Shown one piece after another: positions 36,611-49,444 of a DNA stretch of 64,000 bases. Under the pieces are notes generated by a model. The model saw nothing but the letters and a program-made list of their open reading frames with translations, was not told the DNA's origin and ran no database searches. Position 1 is the first letter of the stretch, and each line of letters begins with the position of its first letter. Origin of the DNA: Aselliscus stoliczkanus (Eukaryota; Chordata; Mammalia; Chiroptera; Hipposideridae); the NCBI GenBank assembly GCA_033961575.1, contig CM066734.1:80188501-80252500 (forward strand), in the 5' to 3' direction. Position numbers and translations under genes: made by a program.

Positions 36611-37266
36611 ATCACTAACCTGAACAGAAATCTCTAGTTCTATGTATGTCCAGCATGGTCCTCTCCTATCTCATACCTTGCCATCAAAAGTCACAGCACT
36701 AGACCATAAGATTGGTTTGCAACAAACAAATGTTAATAAAATACAAAATGGGCATAATAGCTAAACAAGATATCACAAAAAGTACCAAAACTTCACAAAA
36801 CAATTTACTTCTAATAACATATATGACCAATGTTTTTGCAATGTTTACAACAAAGCAGCAGGGGACAACTGAGTTGCAACACAAAAATTGTCCTCAGAAT
36901 GAAAATTTGCCCCTAAGTTTATATTTCACAGAGCTTGTTGGCTTCCATAAGTCAGCGGGCAGTATAGAAGGAGAGGCTGGGGAAGGTAGTCATGAGGGAG
37001 AGGCTGACATGGTACCCACACTCCCCTCTGTGTGTGTTCATCAATTAGCCACAGCCTCTCCTAGCTGAACCACACTGCCAGGTGGGGCTGGAAAGATCTC
37101 TAACAAAAGTGTTAAACAGAGCTGCCCAGCACTGTTCAGCACTGTGAGTGCAATATTATGCAACCCCAAAAGTTCAAAAACAGTCTTTTCAGTCATAATT
37201 TTATATGGAATCCCAGCAAATTCTCACAGAATGCCAGTTGAGAAACTCACCTCCAATCAGAAATGA
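36611..37266. other. no gene seen between hAT relic and pseudogene
   Basis: The 118-aa plus frame at 36712-37068 has no recognisable similarity. Confidence 0.45.
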
Positions 37267-38320
37267 CTTTTTTTTTTTTTTTTTCCCTATGAGATGTCAT
37301 TTTCATTGGACTCAGATCCTTCTGTGACTTGACCTGCAAGTTCAGGTTTAGATCCTCCCTCATTCACCTCTGGTGTCTCAGATGCTGGTTGTGTGTGCCC
37401 CAGCGCCTCACTAATCTCTGGTACCACCTGATGGTTACTTTTTTTCTTCTGTTGGGTCATCTTGATATGACCTGTCACCAGATTCCAATTTAGCTCCTTT
37501 TCCATCTCCTGCCTGCGCTGCCCACTCTGGGTGAAGCTGTGGCAGCTCTTTAGTACTCTTTATCACCTCTTGGAGATTGTATTTTCTGAACAACATGTAA
37601 TTTTTCACAACGCTCGGGCAGCAGACAGCTTTAATGATTTCTACTACCACTGTATATTGTGGATTGGTACGGTCGATTTTGTTTTCTGAATTGAGGCTTC
37701 TTACCATCTCTGCCAATTCTTTGATAACTTGTGCTCTATTCATGTAACTGTTATTTCCAGATTTGTACACAATCTGAAATGTCCCTTTATTTGGAGTTTT
37801 AAACCAGGGTTTCAGAAAAGTTTCTGCATATTTTTCGGTATCTTCTAAGAAAGCTTTGTATTTGCCTGATATGGGTGCCATTGGTAGAATAACCAGGAGG
37901 CTCTGTACATATCCTGGGAGGATATGATATACCGATTTCTCAATTCTATCCCAAGTGTCCTGATGAAGACTCCATCATTTGCTCCACTCTCCCCTGACTG
38001 GAATCTTCTTAACCTCATCTCCGTAGATGCCTTAATGGCACCAACTTTTTTCTTCAAGGCAGCCTCCACATCATCGTTTTCTCCCTCACTTTCAGGGTGC
38101 TGCTCATCCTTGTCTGTAAAATTTTCCAGGCCAAACAAATCATGGCCTCATTTGTTGAGCAGGCTGCAGGCTTCCTCCATGCACTTGGCGATCATTCAGG
38201 GCCACATGATGAGAACACCCTGCAGCCGGGTTCCTGCTGCTGGGCCCACCACCCTCAGAGTGTGGAGCCCATGCGGCCTGCATATATTGAGAACTTTGTG
38301 TTTCCGCTGTCTGACTGAAG
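37267..38320 (-). pseudogene. THUMPD1: processed pseudogene of THUMPD1
   Basis: Intronless antisense copy of the THUMP-domain protein that partners NAT10 in tRNA cytidine acetylation. On the minus strand it starts near 38320 and passes the EPGLQGVLI segment near 38225. It continues through ENFTDKDEQ, DDVEAALKKKVG and ASTEMRLRRFQSGESGAN (38138-37960), then the THUMP domain (KGTFQIVYKSGNNSYMNR, NPQYTVVVEIIKAVCCPSVV; 37881-37600). It ends with the acidic C-terminus NEGGSKPELA...NEND and the normal stop at 37287-37289. Breaks: in-frame stops near 38195 and 38140, a frameshift near 37885 with the lysine-rich stretch before it corrupted, and another near 37440. A ~19-nt poly(A) starts 2 nt after the stop, so no 3' UTR is present. 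The 224-aa plus frame at 37924-38598 is largely antisense to it. No convincing target duplication found. Confidence 0.93.
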
Positions 38321-38947
38321 AGGTTGCTGGACTGAGCTCACAGTGGTACATGGCAGCCCCAGCTAGTGAGAAAAGTGTTTCTCCTATACTACTATTTTTA
38401 CATTTTGGCATGCACTGCCTTTGGCATCAAGAGAAATTTAGTTTGGAACCCAATTTCTTTTATGCCCCATTTATACTAGTTTTGTGTTCCGAATGTAAAG
38501 TATTTAGCACAGTACTGGGCACACATCAAATAATAAACAGAAATAAATATTATTATTGTAATAATATTGTAAATATTATTTTCCCCTACATGTTTTAATG
38601 GGAAGTCTTTCAAACTTTAAGTATACTTTTGTCCTCTAGATGCATCATTTCTGTCTCACAGAAGTAATCACAAAACTACTAATGTCAAAACTTGAAATTA
38701 ATTACCTGAGAGTTATCTGTTATAGTCTTCCTATTTGGAATAAATAATGATGCAATAAGGTCATCCTTCAGCTAACCAGGAAAACTTGTTACATTATGAA
38801 AGTCATGCCGCTTCAGTCTGAAAGAGCATGACCTGAAATGATGGGTCCCTCAATGTCTGCAAATTCGTGTCAACTGAGTACTTACATGAGAAAACAATAT
38901 AGCACTTTCCTCTTGGAATATGAAATTTAGCTGTAGTGACTGCCACA

Positions 38948-38984
<37 letters not shown>

Positions 38985-41149
38985 CCCAAATCAGTCAATA
39001 GGAAAGAATAAAAATTAAAACCTTTGATTACTCCTGCAGCACCCAAAAATGTAGGAAAGAGATAATAAAATAAAACCAAAAGACAGCTTAAATTGAATAA
39101 GTACAGAAATGTGTTAAAAGTAAATCTTAATACACTGGCAATCATAATAACAATGTGAAAGAATTTCACTAATTTAGAGACATAGATTTGTAGATGAGAA
39201 AAATTAGAAATAACAAAAATAAACTGTTTATAATGACACATATATAAGTTCTCAGAAACTTTAAAAGTAAAAAATGAAAACAGTTACTTCAGCAAAATAA
39301 CGAAGCCTACCAGTGCAATGTTGGATTGCTGATTTATAGCAATATTAGTATCTTAATCTGTCTATCCAGGATATGTTTGCATTATATGTGATTTAAAAAA
39401 AAAAAGATTTTTACACAATAACAGAAGATCTCTCACCAGGGAGATCAAGCAATTCTAAACTTGTCTGCTATTCATAAAGTAGCTCACGATAGGTACAGTT
39501 AAACTTGTCAGAATTAGAAGATCTCTACAGTTTCATGAACTATGTTAACACACATTGTGCACTAATGAATGGCACCAAAAATGAGTATGTGATGATTTAA
39601 ACCCAAAATTAATTGGATAAATGGGAGAAAATTGGCAAAACATGAATTATTATTAAAGTTCATTATAATAAAGTTGTAATATATAAATAATCTTTTGAAA
39701 TACAGATTGGCCTTACATAGTAAAATCATTCAATAATTTTACATAAAGCTTCTAACAGTTAAATAATACATTATAGAAACACAATCAGATGCATTTGCAC
39801 ATGCTTGTTGATTTGGGAGCAACATTCATTTCAATACTTTCCATTTCTTGTGTTTTAGCATATACAACTTGGTTTTAGACTGACTTATTGATGGCTTTTT
39901 GGAGATTTATAGAAACCCATGTTGTGGATTCCAAGTGGATATGGAAATATGCCTAATAAAGACAATTAACCCTGAATTGTGTCTAGTGGCAATAGAAGCA
40001 TATCAAAAGGGCATGATATATACTCATGATATCCTGGTGATTAAGCTTCTGTTACATTGTTATTGAACACTGTGATAATGACAGCAGGAGAAATGCTTTT
40101 AAAGAGTTGAATAAAAATACAGATGGCTTCTCACCAGGTCACTCTGTATTCCTCCCTAGTCTATCTAGTCGACCAATATTTCATATAGAGCTAACACAAG
40201 TAATTCATTATTTTTCTTACATTTGTATTTATTGCCATTTTGATATGGTGGAGTAATGATGCAATAATACCAAAAAGAGACAAGTTATTTTTATTTATAA
40301 GATTTTTGGAACAACAAATTTAAAGCCACTCACTACTATCATTGTTTCAAACTGTTTTATGAATTTGTAAAATCCCTCTATTATGCTGAAGAAAAGAATA
40401 TGCTTCCAATGATAGCTGACTAGAATCCTTTCATCCAAATTTGAATCATGCAGATGAACATTAGGTTTTTAAATGATTAGCTTTGATTACCTAAACTTCT
40501 TAGATAAAGTCACATTATATATTAGATTATAGAATTAGGTTATATAAGCCTAGATTATACAACACAGACACAATTTTTAATAATATGTAAACAATGCAAT
40601 ATTTTAGGACAATGAGAAAAAACAAACAAAATAGACATTGATATATTTCATTCAGAAAGTATATAAGCTTTTTTATTTATATTAATACATATAATGAGTA
40701 CATATACAACATATATGTAATTTAAAAAAATAACAGTGTTTTGCTGATTATTTTGTTTTATACAGCATTTATTCTAGTAAGCTATGTATTACCAGTGCTG
40801 TTCTGTTATTCTATATCCATATTGTATATAATAGCTATTGAATATCTTTGTACAGTATTTTCTATAAGTTGTAATAAAAAGTAAATATTTTCTACTACTT
40901 CCAAACGATACACTAACCCAGAGGTAACCCTTCTTAGCTATTCTTCTTTATCATTCTTTTAATGTGTGGTGGAGATTACTTGCTGATTATTCCAATATGT
41001 GTTCCCACCATCTTTTGGTTTATCCTTAGCTGGACTTATTGCCCAAAGATAAAATCACAAATCAGTTATATTTAATTTCATATGTCTCGATATGTGAAAA
41101 GATAGAAGCCACACGTCTTCTGCCCATATTGATCCTGTCCTAACTTCCC
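38321..41149. other. long AT-rich stretch, no gene seen
   Basis: Apart from the TG tract, I recognise neither genes nor repeats in about 2.8 kb. Confidence 0.5.
38949..38982. repeat. (TG)n microsatellite
   Basis: About 34 bp of TG preceded by a short cacacac, so the tract can fold back on its left edge. Confidence 0.93.
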
Positions 41150-41400
41150 ACAGACCATACCTTATTCCTTCTTTCTGGCCCAGATCAGGTGTCATGTCCT
41201 GTATAATGCCTGCTCTTACTCCCCAATAGATAACAATGACTTGCCTATCTGAATGCTCATACTAATTTTTTTCTTAAATATTTAATGGCAATAACAACCA
41301 CATTTTTATTTATGAATATGTCTTATTTGTATTATTGTTTATGTCTTAAAGGCAGTATTCTTATGAGAATAACCAGTGTATCCAACATACTGCCATGGAC
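41150..41400 (+). mobile_element. old L2 LINE 3'-end fragment (probable)
   Basis: ttctggcccagatcaggtgt..., a tcatgtcctgtataatgcct region, and ctcatactaattttt follow the L2 3'-end order. Diverged. Confidence 0.45.
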
Positions 41401-41445
41401 AGAATCTAGCTCCATGCTCTGGATTGTGAAAAACTATATTTAAAA

Positions 41446-41843
41446 AGGGTATGGGGATTAGAAAGCACAAATTGGTAACTACAGTATTGCCATGGGGATA
41501 CGAAAGACAGTTTGAAGAATATAATCAATAATGTTATAAAGATGTTATAGGGTATCCGATGGACACTTGTCTTATTAAGGAGACCACTTCATGGATGGTG
41601 TAGGTGCCTGACCACTGCAGTGTACACCTGAAGCTGAAGCTGAAGCTGAATAATACTGAATGTCAACTATAATTTTATATATATATATATAGTCACAGGA
41701 TGTGGAGTACAGCATAGGGAAGAGAGTCAGTGGAATTGTAACAGCTATATATGACATCAGAGGGGTAGTAGATGGCGAGTATCACTTTGTGAGGGGTGTA
41801 AATGTCTAACTATTACATTGTTTTGTACATCTGAAAATGATAA
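41446..41843 (+). mobile_element. 5'-truncated LINE-1 3' UTR with 17-bp TSD
   Basis: Flanked by aaaaactatatttaaaa at 41429-41445 and 41844-41860. Sense 3' UTR with two related modules ending in gtacacctgaagc (near 41623) and gtacatctgaaaa (near 41825), then the A-tail. Internal (TGAAGC)n near 41628-41648. Confidence 0.88.
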
Positions 41844-41860
41844 AAAAACTATATTTAAAA

Positions 41861-42403
41861 TTTGTTGGAAAAATATGAATGAATATGTAAATACCATCAA
41901 AAGCTCTCTGCAGGAAATATTGAAAATTGATCTTAACTGATTAAAATAGAACATTGAGGTTAGGTTTGTGAGAGGTCAATGTTGAGACAAAGTTAGTAAG
42001 GCAAAAGATATATTGAGGAGTATCTTGTGCAAAGAGAAAGGGGAAGCATCATGACCAAAAAGAGGGACTGCCATACTAAGAGATAGACCTACCAGGGTCT
42101 CCACCAACCCAACTGTGAGCTCTTAAGAAGAGTCTATTAGAGTTCTGTGGTGGGTGGAATGGCATAGCCATTATACTACCTCCTTGCTCAGCCATTGCAT
42201 GGGTACCACCCTAAGAAGAGCTTGACTTTGGCTGGCAATGATTTAATCAATTGGTTATTGGCCAGAGGTTGCCCTAGAAGACTTTGGTCTCAGATTGAAT
42301 ATGAAGTAGGTACTGAAAGAACTAAGAGCTAGAGACTGTCAGATAAGCATATTCCTTATAGCTGAGCAGCAAGTCCTTAATTATGAAATACAGATCCATA
42401 TTT
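41861..42403. other. no gene seen
   Basis: No recognisable element. Confidence 0.5.
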
Positions 42404-42414
42404 AAAAGGCAACC

Positions 42415-42901
42415 GTGGGCCAGTGAGTGGTGCGTTGGTTAAGCATTGGCTTGGGACGCCAGCTCTGAGTAGCAGGGCCCCGGTTCGGATCTCACATATG
42501 AGGGCCAGTGACACTGCCCTCTATACCTAAGATGGTGAACAACAGCTCGACCTGGAGCTGGGCTGCTGTGAGTCGCTGGAGAAGGCATAGCTGCAGCCCC
42601 TACTGCAGTGGGCTGCCATAGGCTACAGTGAGTGGCCAGCAGCCAGCGTGAGCAGCTGGCAGCTGGTGTGAGCTGCCAAGAGCCGCAGTGAGCGGCCATC
42701 CAGAGACCAGCGACTGATCTACCTCACCTGGGAAGAGCACAATGATGATACCAACATGAGCCAGTGAAGCTATGTCATCCACAACTAGAATGAAGAACAA
42801 AAGTACATCAACTTGTCTGTTCCCCTTCCCCGATTCCCCAATGCTGTTCCTCTCTCCCAACTCCCCAATAAAATATTGAAAAAAAAAAACCATAAATAAA
42901 T
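42415..42901 (+). mobile_element. long composite SINE, copy C
   Basis: The most complete copy: head gtgggccagtgagtggtgcg, B box ggttcggatct, ctaagatggtgaacaaca module, GC-rich body, four-unit VNTR-like core at about 42626-42702, cacaactagaatgaagaac module, two pyrimidine-rich tail units separated by aatgctgttcc, AATAAAA and an A-tail. Imperfect duplication aaaggcaacc (42405-42414) and aaaggcagcc (42902-42911). Minus frames here are repeat sequence. Confidence 0.88.
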
Positions 42902-43019
42902 AAAGGCAGCCCTTTTAGAGTGAGCTATTCTTCATCAGGGAAGATTTAGAAAGAGGATGCTAATAGGATAAACTTCAGTGCTCATCACTGGGGTTGGTTT
43001 CAGTGTCTTAAATGGTACT

Positions 43020-44800
43020 CATTATCTGCCTATTCTATTTATTCTTTCCAAATTTTGTTCACCTTCAGCAGTCATTTCTGTTGGTTTGTTTTGTTGTGTA
43101 AAATAAACCTTCATTCCTGAGAGGTCTGAGCATGTGGCACCCATCAACTTCTCAGGCAGCATTGCTTTCCTTTTCCATTCCCATTTGGGCAGGAACCACC
43201 AAGAAGAACCCAAGTATATCAATAAATTATGCACATAATCCTTTATACTTCCACTGTGAAAAAGCAGCCCTAATTCCTCCTGTTAATTATGGCCAATTAC
43301 TCTTCTGAAGAGAGAGACCCCCTTGTCTTCTGTTGGCTGAACAAAGGCTTTTCAAAATAACTGGATGACATTAAATGACTTTTGTGGGAGTGTGCATCTT
43401 TTGAGGAACAGCTCCAACCATGCAGATCCCAGAGTTGCAGGATGAATCATTAGGAGACCAGGCATGGGTGTTTACTATTGCTTCCACCTCTTGGTTCTTG
43501 GGCTTATGTGTCCATCTTCTTTAGGGCATAACACTACATGAAAGTATCTGATTTAATGTATGTACATGCCCTAGAGAATGGCATCTCATCTTGAGAGGAT
43601 ATTACTTCCAAACTGGTACACCAGCTGTACCTTTAGTAGGTTATTCCAGTACTCCAGCAGATTAGCAGCTACTGGGTGGTATGGTATGTGATAGGACAAA
43701 GAGATTCCACACCTCCTTGTCTGTAAAGTGTTTTCTTTCATCAGATGCTATGTTACATGGGATTACATTCATGTGACTAAGACATTTTAAACATTCCAAG
43801 AAAGAAACATCAGCTGAGATCTTAAAGGCTGAGATCTTATGAGTCAAACCCATAGGAAGAATATGCATTCATTTCTATGAGGACAATTCAGTGGCCCTTT
43901 CATGATGGAAGAATCCTAATGAAGTCATCTTGCCACTAAGTGGCTAGTTAGTCTTCACAGGAATATTGCCTTACTGAGGAATCAGTAACCTGCTGGTGGA
44001 CCATCAGAGACAACAGTTGCTAAGCTGGCCTTGCTATTTGGGAGTTCATGCTGTAGGGCCAATATGGAGCCTCTATCATTGTATCATTATCACTGTGGCC
44101 ACTTTGTGTGCCTATTGTTTCAGCACTAGCGTGATCATTACAAATTCTGGTTAATAAAAACTGGCTAAGACATTTTGTCTACTTGCATGTGGTAGATGCT
44201 TTCTGGTGGTGTTTTTACTGATTCAAAGGTTGTCACACTCTGTGCCCACTTCTGCATGTTTATTCATGGGACTCTAACATAAGCCCTATTTCTCCTGTAC
44301 TTTTAATATTGTCCCTTCCAGGCTTTCTCTGGTCAGGCTGCTCAGCATGTGTCCATATACATTATTTGCTCGGGCTACTTTGCTTACTGAACAATGTGGA
44401 AAATCAGGTGCACCTTCCAAAGCTCCGCTCACTGAAAAACCTTTTACTTCAGCATTGTCTTTCAATTCTATTTACATGCAAGTCTACAATGTAGCCATTC
44501 TCCATTTTTAACTCATATTCACTTATGGAGAAACCAATCGATAAACCAAGCTCGAATTTTCTTTTATCTTATGCATCTGGTCATGTGGAATCATTTATTG
44601 AACCATAGCCTTGGTGTGAGCTAAATTGAGGCACTTTTGTAATAGGTCTTAATGCCACCCTTTAAAATCACACATCTCGCAAGTCTTCCCGTGTTGTAGC
44701 TACCTGTTGTTCTTCCTGTATAAATATCATGATGCCATTGACATAATGTGATGTTTCATGTGATGTATGGATGATCCAGATTTCTTTGGAATATGAATTA
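43020..44800 (-). mobile_element. ERV-L (class III) pol relic, degenerate
   Basis: Antisense pieces of an endogenous retrovirus-like pol in the expected order. A reverse-transcriptase/RNase H-like stretch lies near 44400-44790. An integrase core at about 43620-43870 still shows the positions of the second catalytic Asp (near 43740) and the Glu (near 43655). A downstream tail lies near 43030-43200, of the kind that follows the dUTPase in ERV-L. It is broken by many stops and frameshifts and no flanking LTR pair was found, so no product is possible. The frames at 43022-43234 and 43662-43868 are its longest pieces. Class assignment is from memory of the family. Confidence 0.6.
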
Positions 44801-47380
44801 ACTTTGTTTATAAGACCAAAAAAGGAGATGAGAGTAGCTTATGAAAGGAACACCTGTTATCTTGGGGAAAGACTTCTTTATTATATCCCCACACAGAGGA
44901 AGGTGAAAAGTACAGGGACTAAAGTCTTTGGGTCCATCACAAAGTTATGCTTGTCCTACATGTCAGCAATTCAGATTTTCTGAGTTAGATACCTGATCTT
45001 GGCATAAACTTCTTTGGCTGAGTTCAGCACTGTGACTATTAAATACTTGAGTTGGTATTCAGCATTTTCTTCTTATCCACTTCATAAAATGAGTTTCTTG
45101 TACTAAAGAGACCCTCTGATTCTCACATGCCATTTCATTTGCCTGTTAATTTCCTTTTTTTCTTTCTTTTATCCACCTCTAGGGAATCAATGTAGACATG
45201 CCAGCATAAAGGGGAGCCCTGAAGCAAAAATTGTTCATTAGAGGAACATGATGGGGGCCTCTTAGAAGAGAACCACATCTGCTAGGAAACTGAGGCAGAC
45301 CTTGAGAGAGCAGACTGCTGGAGTCTGCCAGCTAACCACTCTCCTGCAGCTGGGAGTGAGTGTTTTCTGGAAGGGGAACTTGGAAGCCCCAAATAACTAT
45401 CTGCCACATAAGTACTCACAAGAGTTTCTAAGCCAAGTTTTAAAAAATATTGACTTTTTTAAAACTTGATTTGAAGTAAGGCTAACGATATATTATCAAT
45501 GATATCAGGATGGTGTGAGTTTGGAGAAATGGTAAGATTACACAAAAACATAAAAAGGCTTTCAAAATTTAGAAAATAGTGTCATATTTTTCCTTTTGCT
45601 AAAATTACTAGCAGGCAAAGAATGCTGCATTTCTGTCAATTATATTTATTTAGCACAAATCTTTTACTCACCATATTCATAAATATATATTAAATTATTT
45701 TTATTAGGTGATAGTATATAAATGTATTATGTGTCACATTCTAAATATGTGAACTGAAGATGTGAACTGAAGGATTTAACATAAATGGGAAAATTAATTC
45801 TGATGAGCATTAAATTCTTTGCACAAAGTATTGGTTAAAATTCAGGACAAGTTTATAAGCACTTCCTGCCTTTGCCCTTCTTATTCTCCAATGAAATGTT
45901 CTCATCATTGGCTCCTAATTACTGCAAGGTTTATTTAAGGGGTGGTTATGTCTGGAAAATTTTGATTTCTATTCCTCTGGCCTTTGACGAAGAGGCTCTA
46001 AGTGGATTTTTAAATCTCCTGGTGTACATTTATTATTCTTAGTGCATTCAGTAAAATATACCAGGAAATTAGCCCCATCTCCTCGTTGCCCTAGGAGTAC
46101 ATAATAAAAGCATTCTATTATAAACCTCACATTGATTTTACTTAGAACCTTTTCTATTTAAGAAAATTAGAACCTAACATTGAATTCAAAGCTCATTATA
46201 GCTTCAGGGAAGTTGAATGCATGCTAAATTCCCCTTTGAAATGGATTGTTCTTATGACCTATACCGATATTTAGGTTAATATTTTACATGAACAAATGCA
46301 TTTGCTATGTAATAACTTTTATTCTGCATTTCTCCTATTAGTCTGCTGAGATTGTAGTAGAAACATTATCCTGATTTTCAGTTGAGAAATTTAAGTTGCA
46401 CAGAAGCTTGTGGTTTGTAATACTCATGTACCCCATTAGTGAAAGATCTAAAAAGAGGATATAAAGGATGCAAATAAGAGTCTTCCTTCTGAATCTGTTC
46501 CCTCACCTTTTATGTAACTATACAGTAACTCAGAGGACATTAGGATTAATGTCAGTTGCTCACATTTGAATTTTATTGCTTTTCTTACTCTAGAAACTTT
46601 TTGAAATCATCTCGGTAATTGTAGGTTTTATGACGACAACAAAACTATTTCATAAATAGACTTAGCTTTACTGTCCATGGTTAGTTAGTGATTATTTCAG
46701 TATTGTTGGTACCAAATATCTTACAGATGTCTAATGGAAATGATGATCACTAATTTTTTAAATAATTGCTTTTAAATATTAGTTATTTAGACCATGATTG
46801 ACAATGAATTATCACCTTAACTGGTAACTTACCATATTTAAAATTTTATTTTATCATCAAGTAGCTTCTCAGAATAAAATCTTTTAATTGTAGCTTGATT
46901 TACCTTTGTGTAAATATGAATTTATCCTAATATAAAATGTCATAGCATTTCTAAAGTCATCTTTGTTTAGCTTGTCCTTTGAGACATTAATTTTGGAAGG
47001 AAGAGAGAGTATCTCAAATTTATATATAACTTTATTGCTTTAGTACTGAATAAATCTTTTTTGACAAGGTGTCTATTGCATAATAGAAAGCAATTTCACC
47101 ATGAGTTCAATCTAAATGGCTTGCAACAATATTTTATCTTCTCAGTTCTCACTTATATATCACACCCTACATATCCATATTTTCTGCTTATTACAGAAAA
47201 ATTTGCTCAAAATAGTACATTTTCGGTAGAATTATTATCTTAGAATACCTTCAGCTCCCTTACAAAAAAAAGAAACTGAAGGTATAACACACCAGAAGAA
47301 TATAGACAAAAAGTAGAAAAAAATGGTAGTTACAACACAGAATGAAGGATGTACAAATTTATGAATTAAAATTGATATTA
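44801..47380. other. AT-rich stretch, no gene seen
   Basis: The first few hundred bases may still belong to the ERV-L relic. Beyond about 45400 I recognise no element or gene. Confidence 0.45.
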
Positions 47381-47526
47381 GGGCTGGCTGAGTGGCTCAG
47401 TTGGTTAAGAGCTCGCTCAAAAGTGTGAGCTCTGAGCAACAGCAGTTCAATGCCAGGCCTGAGCTGAGCTGCCACTGAGCTTCCAACAGGTGGCAGAATG
47501 GCTCAGCTAAAATAAAAAAAAAAAAA
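47381..47526 (+). mobile_element. second SINE family (Ves-like), full length
   Basis: gggctggctgagtggctcag head, B-box region cagttcaatgcc, caacaggtggcagaatggct tail block and A-tail. Same family as 35568-35728. Short duplication attgatatta / aatgatatca. Confidence 0.88.
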
Positions 47527-47562
47527 TGATATCAGAGAAAGGTAAATGAGTCATTCTAAATT

Positions 47563-47563
47563 C

Positions 47564-47606
<43 letters not shown>

Positions 47607-47655
47607 CTCATCTATCAATCTATTTATCTATCTACCTATCTAGCTATCTTTATCT
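47563..47655. repeat. (TCTA)n microsatellite
   Basis: About 45 bp of perfect TCTA then an interrupted continuation. Confidence 0.95.
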
Positions 47656-47829
47656 CTTTCTATGTCTCTCTCCAGTTATCCAAGATTCAGAGATTCCAGA
47701 TTCTTATATTGATTGGTTAAAATGAAAACCTCTCAGATTTTTTAAAAGTTTCTAGCTACCTGATGAAATTATTTTCCCTTCATTTTGAGGGGTGAAAGGA
47801 ATACAGGTGTGCTCCAGTCTTATTTATTT

Positions 47830-47966
47830 ATTTATTTATTTATTTATTTTTTTTTTTTTTTTATTTTTTTTTGAGGGCAGTGTCACTGGTCCTCATATGT
47901 GGGACCGAACCAGGGCCGCTGGCTTCCCAGGCCAGCGCTCAACCACTGCGCCACTCAGCTGGCCCT
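47830..47966 (-). mobile_element. short SINE with long T/TTTA left end
   Basis: Antisense short SINE to agctggccc. Duplication agtcttatttattt at 47816-47829 and 47967-47980. The tail has expanded as TTTA. Confidence 0.93.
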
Positions 47967-47980
47967 AGTCTTATTTATTT

Positions 47981-48839
47981 TTAACACATTTTGAAACAAA
48001 CTTATTGAGGTATAATGCACATATGATAAAATTTACTATATTGAGCCTTTAATTCCCTGAAACCCACATATTGCTGAATATCCTCTCTATTTCATGTAGA
48101 GACTATACTTATTGTAAAGCTTTCACTTCAACTTTATTACAAAAGTGATAATTTTCATATATCTACTTATTTCTTGCTTAATTATAAATGGAATTCTCTG
48201 TTTTCCAACTCATATTAGTCTATCATTCATTGCTGAAGCTAAAGCTCAGGTTTTCTTTCATTCATTTATTGCTTTAAGTTGCTAACAAAGCTATATGATA
48301 CTTGAAATAAATTTAAAATATGCAATTTCTCTTTACATCTCTTTTTATCACTCTGTTTTCCCATAGACTGAATATTAATTGAATATATATTTGAAAATTG
48401 TATAAGGCTGCAAGTACCTTATATTAATCATTTCCTATATCCAGTCCTATAAATTGACCTTTTATTTTAGCAAAAACATCTACTTGAAATAAAGAGAGGT
48501 GAGGCTAACTACAGACAAGTCCAGTTCATAGTAGTTTAATATTATTTTTAATATTGGAAAATATTCTCTTAGACACAATGAATAACAGTTTAGATATTAT
48601 TTTGAATAATACAAACATAGTAATGGAATTTCCTTCCTCTTATAAGAAAACTCACATATTTTCCCTACATTTGTCTTTGTTTTTTTTCATTTTGATACAA
48701 TATACAGCCCCTTGATAAGCACATAAAGCCTTTCATGAGTTCCATTCCTTCTATGCTTCTAGACTCAACTGCTATGGGGTCTCTACAAGTACTTATTCAT
48801 CAGCTATAAGAAGCAATTTATTTTTCCTAAATGAGTCAT
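47981..48839. other. AT-rich sequence, no gene seen
   Basis: The first ~200 bases (cttattgaggtataatgcac onward) may be an old L1 3' end; the rest is unrecognised. Confidence 0.4.
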
Positions 48840-49195
48840 ACATCCCTGAATGGCTCCCATACATTGATACCTTTTCATGTGCCATTTTATCTAACAGAAA
48901 TACCATTTTCTCCTCATTCAGTGGATTCCTCATCACTTTAGATATGATTCAGGAATTTTTGCATACCTTTGCTAAGCCCCTAGGCTAAGTCAGGTGCCCC
49001 CTTTTTTTTACTCCTATAGCATCTTGTTTCTGGCTCTAGAACAGCAATCACCATAACATTAAAAATGTTAATGTTAAGTCATCTTCAGCATCCACAGCAC
49101 ATAATAGCATATAAGCAACTAATGTACTATGTCAGCATTTAATAAATCTTTGCTATTAATTGGATGAATATATAAATGAATCAATTCATCATCTA
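48840..49195 (+). mobile_element. old L2 LINE 3'-end fragment (probable)
   Basis: A pyrimidine-rich tccctgaatggct region, ...ctatagcatcttgtttctgg... and the final tttaataaatctttgctatt resemble the L2 3' end. Confidence 0.45.
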
Positions 49196-49229
49196 TGAGA
49201 ATTATCTGAAGCATGGAAAAAGGTATCAT

Positions 49230-49385
49230 CATAGTTATCATACTGAATAGGTATTTTGTGTGTATTAATTTTTAAACATCCTTATAACTTAAGAATGAGG
49301 AAACTGAGGTGAAGAAAATTATATGACTTGTTTAAGAAGTGGATAAAGGAGCCAAAATATGAAGTAAAAACCATATCAGAGCACA
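49230..49385 (-). mobile_element. MIR-like fragment, old
   Basis: aagaatgaggaaactgaggt followed by atgacttgtttaagaagtgg matches the antisense MIR core. Confidence 0.6.
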
Positions 49386-49444
49386 TACACTCAGATAAAA
49401 GCTAGAATTTACAGAAATCAGAAAAAAAACTAAAATCAAAATCA

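Noticed and set aside
36712..37068. 118-aa frame upstream of the pseudogene
   Set aside because: No family resemblance, AT-biased composition, overlapping antisense frame.
37924..38598. 224-aa plus-strand open frame, the longest in the window
   Set aside because: It lies antisense over the THUMPD1 pseudogene and its flank; the coding signal is on the other strand.
47563..47655. Regular short repeats that could suggest a repeat-spacer array
   Set aside because: Simple TCTA microsatellite without spacers, in a mammalian genome.
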